Positions 58,965 to 64,000 of a stretch of DNA of 64,000 nt are shown piece after piece. The notes beneath the pieces were generated by a model that made no database searches, had not been told where the DNA came from, and saw only the letters and a list, made by a program, of their open reading frames with translations. Numbering within the stretch: the first letter of the stretch is position 1; every line of letters starts with the position of its first letter. The position numbers were made by a program, and so were the translations under genes. This DNA is from Brienomyrus brachyistius (lineage: Eukaryota; Chordata; Actinopteri; Osteoglossiformes; Mormyridae). The DNA lies in assembly GCF_023856365.1 (NCBI RefSeq), contig NW_026043019.1:1-64000 (forward strand). Reading direction: 5' to 3'.

Positions 58965-60515
58965 TATTCTAATATAATATGCTAATATGCTAATATGCTA
59001 TGCTAATATACTAATATGCTAATACGTTAACATGCTATGCTAATATGCTAATATGCTAATATGCTATACTAATATGCTAATATGCTAATACGCTGACACG
59101 TTATACTATGCTAATATGCTAATATGCTAATATGCTAATATGCTATGTTAATATACTAATATGCTAATATGCTAATATGCTATGCTAATATGCTAATATG
59201 CTAATACGCTAACACGCTGCTAATATGCTAATATGCTAATATGCTAATATGCTATGCTAATATGCTAATATGCTAATATGCTAATATGCTATGCTAATAT
59301 GCTAATATGCTAATATGCTAATATGCTAATATGCTAATATGCTAATATGCTAATATGCTAACACGCTTTGCTAATATGCTATGCTAATATGCTAATATGC
59401 TTAAATGCTATGCTAATATGCTAACATGCTAATATGCTAACATGCTAATATGCTAATATGTTAATTTGCTAATATGCTAATATGCTATGCTAATATGCTA
59501 ATATGCTAATATGCTAATATGCTAATATGCTAATATGCTATGCTAATATGCTAATATGCTAATATGCTAATATGCTAATATGCTATGCTAATATGCTAAT
59601 ATGCTAATATGCTAATATGCTATGCTAATATGCTAATATATTAATATGTTAATATGCTAATATGCTAATATGCTATGCTAATATGCTAATATGCTAATAT
59701 GGTAATACGCTAACACGCTATGCTAATATGCTAATATGCTAATATGCTAATATGCTATGCTAATATGCTAATATGCTAATATGCTAATATGCTAATATGC
59801 TATGCTAATATGCTAATATGCTAACACGCTATGCTAATATGCTAATATGCTAATATGCTAATATGCTAATACGCTAATATGCTAACACGCTATGCTAATA
59901 TGCTAATATGCTAATATGCTAATATGCTATGCTAATATGCTAATATGCTAATACGCTAACACGCTATGCTAATATGCTATGTTAATATGCTAATATGCTA
60001 ATATACTATGCTAATATGCTAATATGCTAATATGCTAATATGCTATGCTAATATGCTAATATGCTAATATGCTATGCTAATATGCTAATATGCTAATACG
60101 CTAACACGCTATGCTAATATGCTAATATGCTAATATGCTAATATGCTAATATGCTATGCTAATATGCTATGCTAATATGCTATGCTAATATGCTAATATG
60201 CTAATATGCTAATATGCTATGCTAATGTGCTAATATGCTAATATGCTATGCTAATATGCTAATATGCTAATATACTATGCTAATATGCTAATATGCTAAT
60301 ATGCTAATATGCTAATATGCTATGCTAATATGCTAATATGCTAATATGCTAATATGCTATGCTAATATGCTATGGTAATATGCTAATATGCTAATACGCT
60401 AACACGCTATGCTAATATGCTATGCTAATATGCTATGTTAATATGCTAATATGCTAATATACTATGCTAATATGCTAATATGCTAATTTGCTAATATGCT
60501 AATTTGCTAATATGC
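58965..60515 (+). repeat. Block C6 (1.55 kb)
   Basis: GCTGACACG (59092), M3 (59399), TATATTAATATG, then the switch at GGTAATACG (about 59700) and M4 (about 60371). It ends in two AATTTGC units before the next M1, as in A6. GGTAATACG lies 26.44 kb after the same site in A6, that is two HOR periods. Confidence 0.84.
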
Positions 60516-63311
60516 TATTCTAATATAATATGCTAATATGCTAATATGCTATGCTAATATGCTAATATGCTAATACGTTAACACGCTATGCTAATATGCT
60601 AATATGCTAATATGCTAATATGTTATGCTAATATGCTATGCTAATATGCTAATATGCTAATATACTAATATGCTATACTAATATGCTAATATGCTAATAC
60701 GCTAACACGTTATACTATGCTAATATGCTAATATGCTAATATGCTAATATGCTATGTTAATATGCTAATATGCTAATATGCTAATATGCTATGCTAATAT
60801 GCTAATATGCTAATACGCTAACACGCTGCTAATATGCTAATATGCTAATATGCTAATATGCTATGTTAATATGCTAATATGCTAATATGCTATGCTAATA
60901 TGCTAATATGCTAATATGCTAATATGCTATGCTAATATGCTAATATGCTAATATGCTATGCTAATATGCTAATATGCTAATATGCTATGCTAATATGCAA
61001 ATATGCTAATATGCTAATATGCTATGCTAATATGCTAATATGCTAATACGCTAATATGCTAACACGCTATGCTAATATGCTAATATGCTAATATGCTATG
61101 CTAATTTGCTAATATGCTAATGTGCTAATATATTAATATGCTAACACGCTATGCTAATATGCTAATATGCTAATACGCTAATATGCTAACACGCTATGCT
61201 AATATGCTAATATGCTAATATGCTAATATGCTAATATGCTATGCTAATTTGCTAATATGCTAATGTGCTAATATGCTAATGTGCTAATATGTTAATATGC
61301 TAACACTTTATGCTAATATGCTAATATGCTAATATGCTAATATGCTAATATGCTATGCTAATATGCTATGTTAATATGCTAATATGCTAATATGCTATGC
61401 TAATATGCTAATATGCTAATATGCTAATATGCTAATATGCTATGCTAATTTGCTAATATGCTAATGTGCTAATATGTTAATATGCTAACACGCTATGCTA
61501 ATATGCTAATATGCTAATATGCTATGCTAATATGCTAATATGTTAATATGCTAATATGCTAATATGCTAAGCTAATATGCTAATATGCTAATATGCTAAT
61601 ATGCTATGCTAATATGCTAATATGTTAATATGCTAATATGCTATGCTAATATATTAATATGCTAATATGTTAATATGTTAATATGTTAATTCTCTAATAT
61701 GCTAATATGCTAATATGCTAATATGCTAACATGCTATGCTAATATGCTAATATGCTAATATGCTAATATGCTAATATGCTATGCTAATATACTAATATAT
61801 TAATATGCTAATATGCTATGCTAATATGCTAATATGCTAATACGCTAACATGCTATGCTAATATGCTAATATGCTAATATGCTAATATGCTAATATGCTA
61901 ATATGCTATGCTAATATGCTAATATGCTAATATGCTAATACGCTAACACGCTATGCTAATATGCTAATATGCTATGCTAATATGCTAATATGCTAATATG
62001 CTATGCTAATATGTTAATACGCTAACACGCTATGCTAATATGCTAATATGCTAATATGCTAATATGCTATGCTAATATGCTAATATGCTATGCTAATATG
62101 CTAATATGCTAATATGCTAATATGCTATGCTAATATGCTAATATGCTATGCTAATATGCTAATATGCTAATATGCTAATATGCTATGTTAATATGCTAAA
62201 TATGGTAATATGCTAATATGCTATGCTAATATGCTAATATGCTAATACGCTAACACGCTATGCTAATATGCTAATATGCTAATATGCTATGCTAATATGC
62301 TAATATGCTAATATGCTATGCTAATATACTAATATGCTAATATGCTAATATGCTAATATGCTAATATGCTAATATGCTATACTAATATGCTAATATGCTA
62401 ATATGCTAATATGCTAATATGCTATGCTAATATGCTAATATGCTAATACGCTAACACGCTATGCTAATATGCTAATATGCTAATATGCTAATATGCTATG
62501 CTAATATGCTAATATGCTAATATGCTAATATGCTAATATGCTATGCTAATATGCTAATATGCTAACACGCTATGCTAATATGCTAATATGCTAATATGCT
62601 AATATGCTAATACGCTAATATGCTAACACGCTATGCTAATATGCTAATATGCTAATATGCTAATATGCTATGCTAATATGCTAATATGCTAATACGCTAA
62701 CACGCTATGCTAATATGCTATGCTAATATACTAATATACTATGCTAATATGCTAATATGCTATGCTAATATGCTAATATGCTAATACGCTAACACGCTAT
62801 GCTAAAATGCTATGCTAATATGCTAATATGCTAATATACTATGCTAATATGCTAATATGCTAATATGCTAATATGCTATGCTAATATGCTAATATGCTAA
62901 TATGCTATGCTAATATGCTAATATGCTAATACGCTAACACGCTATGCTAATATGCTAATATGCTAATATGCTAATATGCTAATATGCTAATATGCTATGC
63001 TAATATGCTATGCTAATATGCTAATATGCTAATATGCTAATATGCTATGCTAATATGCTAATATGCTATGCTAATATGCTAATATGCTAATATGCTATGC
63101 TAATATGCTAATATGCTAATATGCTAATATGCTATGCTAATATGCTAATATGCTAATATGCTAATATACTATGCTAATATGCTATGGTAATATGCTAATA
63201 TGCTAATACGCTAACACGCTATGCTAATATGCTATACTAATATGCTATGCTAATATGCTAATATGCTAATATACTATGCTAATATGCTAATATGCTAATT
63301 TGCTAATATGC
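60516..63311 (+). repeat. Block D1 (2.80 kb), start of HOR copy D
   Basis: Block-1 hallmarks: single GCTGCT (about 60832), GCAAATATG (about 61006), AACACTTTATG (about 61302), GCTAAGCTAAT (about 61568), M2 (61686), CTAAATATGG (about 62204), AAAA (62804-62807). One AATGTGC module ends in ATATTAATATG (about 61130) where the others have ATGTTAATATG. Confidence 0.85.
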
Positions 63312-64000
63312 TATTCTAATATAATATGCTAATATGCTAATATGCTATGCTAATATGCTAATATGCTAATACGTTAACACGCTATGCTAATATGCTAATA
63401 TGCTAATATGTTATGCTAATATGCTATGCTAATATGCTAATATGCTAATATGCTAATATGCTATACTAATATGCTAATATGTTAATACGCTAACACGTTA
63501 TACTATGCTAATATGCTAATATGCTAATATGCTAATATGCTATGTTAATATGCTAATATGCTAATATGCTAATATGCTATGCTAATATGCTAATATGCTA
63601 ATACGCTAACACGCTGCTAATATGCTAATATGCTATGCTAATATGCTAATATGCTAATATGCTATGCTAATATGCTAATATGCTAATATGCTAATATGCT
63701 ATGCTAATATGCTAATATGCTAATATGCTATGCTAATATGCTAATATGCTAATATGCTATGCTAATATGCAAATATGCTAATATGCTAATATGCTATGCT
63801 AATATGCTAATATGCTAATACGCTAATATGCTAACACGCTATGCTAATATGCTAATATGCTAATATGTTAATATGCTAATATGCTATGCTAATTTGCTAA
63901 TATGCTAATGTGCTAATATGTTAATATGCTAACACGCTATGCTAATATGCTAATATGCTAATACGCTAATATGCTAACACGCTATGCTAATATGCTAATA
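63312..64000 (+). repeat. Block D2, cut by the window end
   Basis: M1, GTTAAC (about 63373), GTTATAC (about 63497), GCTGCT (about 63613), GCAAATATG (about 63769) and one AATTTGC/AATGTGC module follow the block 2 order up to the last base. The array clearly continues beyond the window. Confidence 0.85.

Larger units (their letters stand above)
46801..60515 (+). repeat. HOR copy C (13.72 kb, complete)
   Basis: Six blocks lie in canonical order, and it is the best reference copy in the window after its first 500 bp. Scattered private units remain near 49177 (ATATGATATGC), 50403 (GTTATATGC), 51943 (CTAATTATGC), 52870 (CTAGATATGC) and 53056 (TGTCTAAT). Confidence 0.87.
1..64000 (+). repeat. 8-bp/5-bp satellite array filling the whole window
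   Basis: The sequence is a continuous tandem array of GCTAATAT (8 bp) with interspersed GCTAT (5 bp, the 8-mer lacking AAT or TAA). A typical stretch is about four 8-mers then one 5-mer, near 37 bp, with run lengths of about 1 to 8. Common variants are GTTAATAT, ACTAATAT, GCTAATAC, GCTAACAC, GCTAATTT and GCTAATGT. All units lie in one orientation; I see no inverted block, transposon or unique insert. The array has no coding capacity: the two lengths differ by three, so every third unit shares a frame. TAA in each 8-mer on the plus strand and TAG in each unit on the minus strand then stop all frames within a few codons. Both window ends lie inside the array, so its true size is larger. The family is not one I recognise. 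Confidence 0.98.
18401..64000 (+). repeat. HOR domain II (six-block cassette, period about 13.7 kb)
   Basis: M1 positions (20241, 23116, 25743, 29122, 30258, 32522, then 34061, 36841, 39469, 42903, 44014, then 46801, 49576, 52211, 55548, 56694, 58965, then 60516, 63312) give spacings that repeat as about 2.8, 2.6, 3.4, 1.1, 2.3, 1.5 kb. Copy starts are 13,820, 12,740 and 13,715 bp apart. M2 is found 11 times, only in blocks 1 to 3 plus the transition block. M3 follows M1 only in blocks 3 to 6; blocks 1 and 2 have GCAAATATG instead. Block-specific point variants recur at the same slot in every copy. Confidence 0.88.

Noticed and set aside
1..64000. Possible protein-coding ORFs
   Set aside because: TAA in every 8-mer and TAG in every unit on the other strand close all frames within a few codons; 8 and 5 are equal modulo 3, so the 5-mers do not help a frame to escape. 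Any ORF here is a short chance run of the repeat.
1..64000. CRISPR array
   Set aside because: Repeats are 5-8 bp with no unique spacers and no cas genes; the order of landmarks is that of a satellite HOR.
1..64000. Telomeric repeat
   Set aside because: The unit GCTAATAT does not match TTAGGG, TTAGG, TTTAGGG or TTAGGC types on either strand and lacks a G-rich strand. An aberrant telomere cannot be strictly excluded, but the HOR structure argues against it.
1..64000. Known human-type satellites (alpha satellite, CATTC satellites) and CENP-B box
   Set aside because: There is no 171-bp monomer, no CATTC/GAATG run, and I see no CGGG or TTCG core that a CENP-B box would need.
1..64000. Whole array as a sequencing or assembly artefact
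   Set aside because: Block-private point variants recur 13.7 kb apart in correct order with spacings within a few bases, which random error would not produce. Only the four indel-rich patches look suspect.

Overview
The whole window is one satellite DNA array. From base 1 to base 64,000 it is a head-to-tail run, always in the same orientation, of two short units: an 8-mer (GCTAATAT) and a 5-mer (GCTAT, the 8-mer minus three bases). Runs of about one to eight 8-mers are separated by single 5-mers. I see no gene, RNA gene, transposon, CRISPR array or unique sequence anywhere, and neither end leaves the array. AT content is about 75%. A tandem array of this size and simplicity points to nuclear heterochromatin (centromeric, pericentromeric, subtelomeric or sex-chromosome type) of a eukaryote. 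I do not recognise the satellite family and cannot name the organism.

The array is not featureless. Rare unit variants recur in fixed order and act as landmarks: M0 (GCAAATATGCAAATATGC), M1 (TATTCTAATATAAT), M2 (GTTAATTCTCTAAT), M3 (GCTTAAATGC), M4 (CTATGGTAATATG) and a CpG-bearing pair (TACGCTAACACGCTAT). They divide the window into two higher-order-repeat (HOR) domains. Domain I (1 to about 18.4 kb) carries M0 and repeats with a period near 9.4 kb, made of blocks of 2.8-3.6 kb. Domain II (about 18.4 kb to the end) lacks M0, carries M2, and repeats with a period near 13.7 kb made of six ordered blocks. Copies are A (20,241-34,060), B (34,061-46,800), C (46,801-60,515) and partial D (60,516 on). 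Blocks at the same position in successive copies share private single-base markers, so the six-block cassette has been amplified as a whole. Copy B is about 1 kb shorter because its blocks 5 and 6 are fused.

Four stretches (8.5-13.0, 35.66-36.43, about 42.3-43.55 and 45.7-47.25 kb) hold clusters of private 1-3 base indels that break the unit grid. They overlap structurally odd places, including the copy B fusion and a chimeric block in domain I, so assembly or consensus error must be excluded before biological meaning is given to those places.

Possible function is inference only: a dense field of TAAT homeodomain cores and octamer-like ATGCTAAT sites, CpGs confined to one variant spaced roughly nucleosome-like, and a HOR organisation of the kind seen in centromeric satellites. 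All positions and counts were read by eye.
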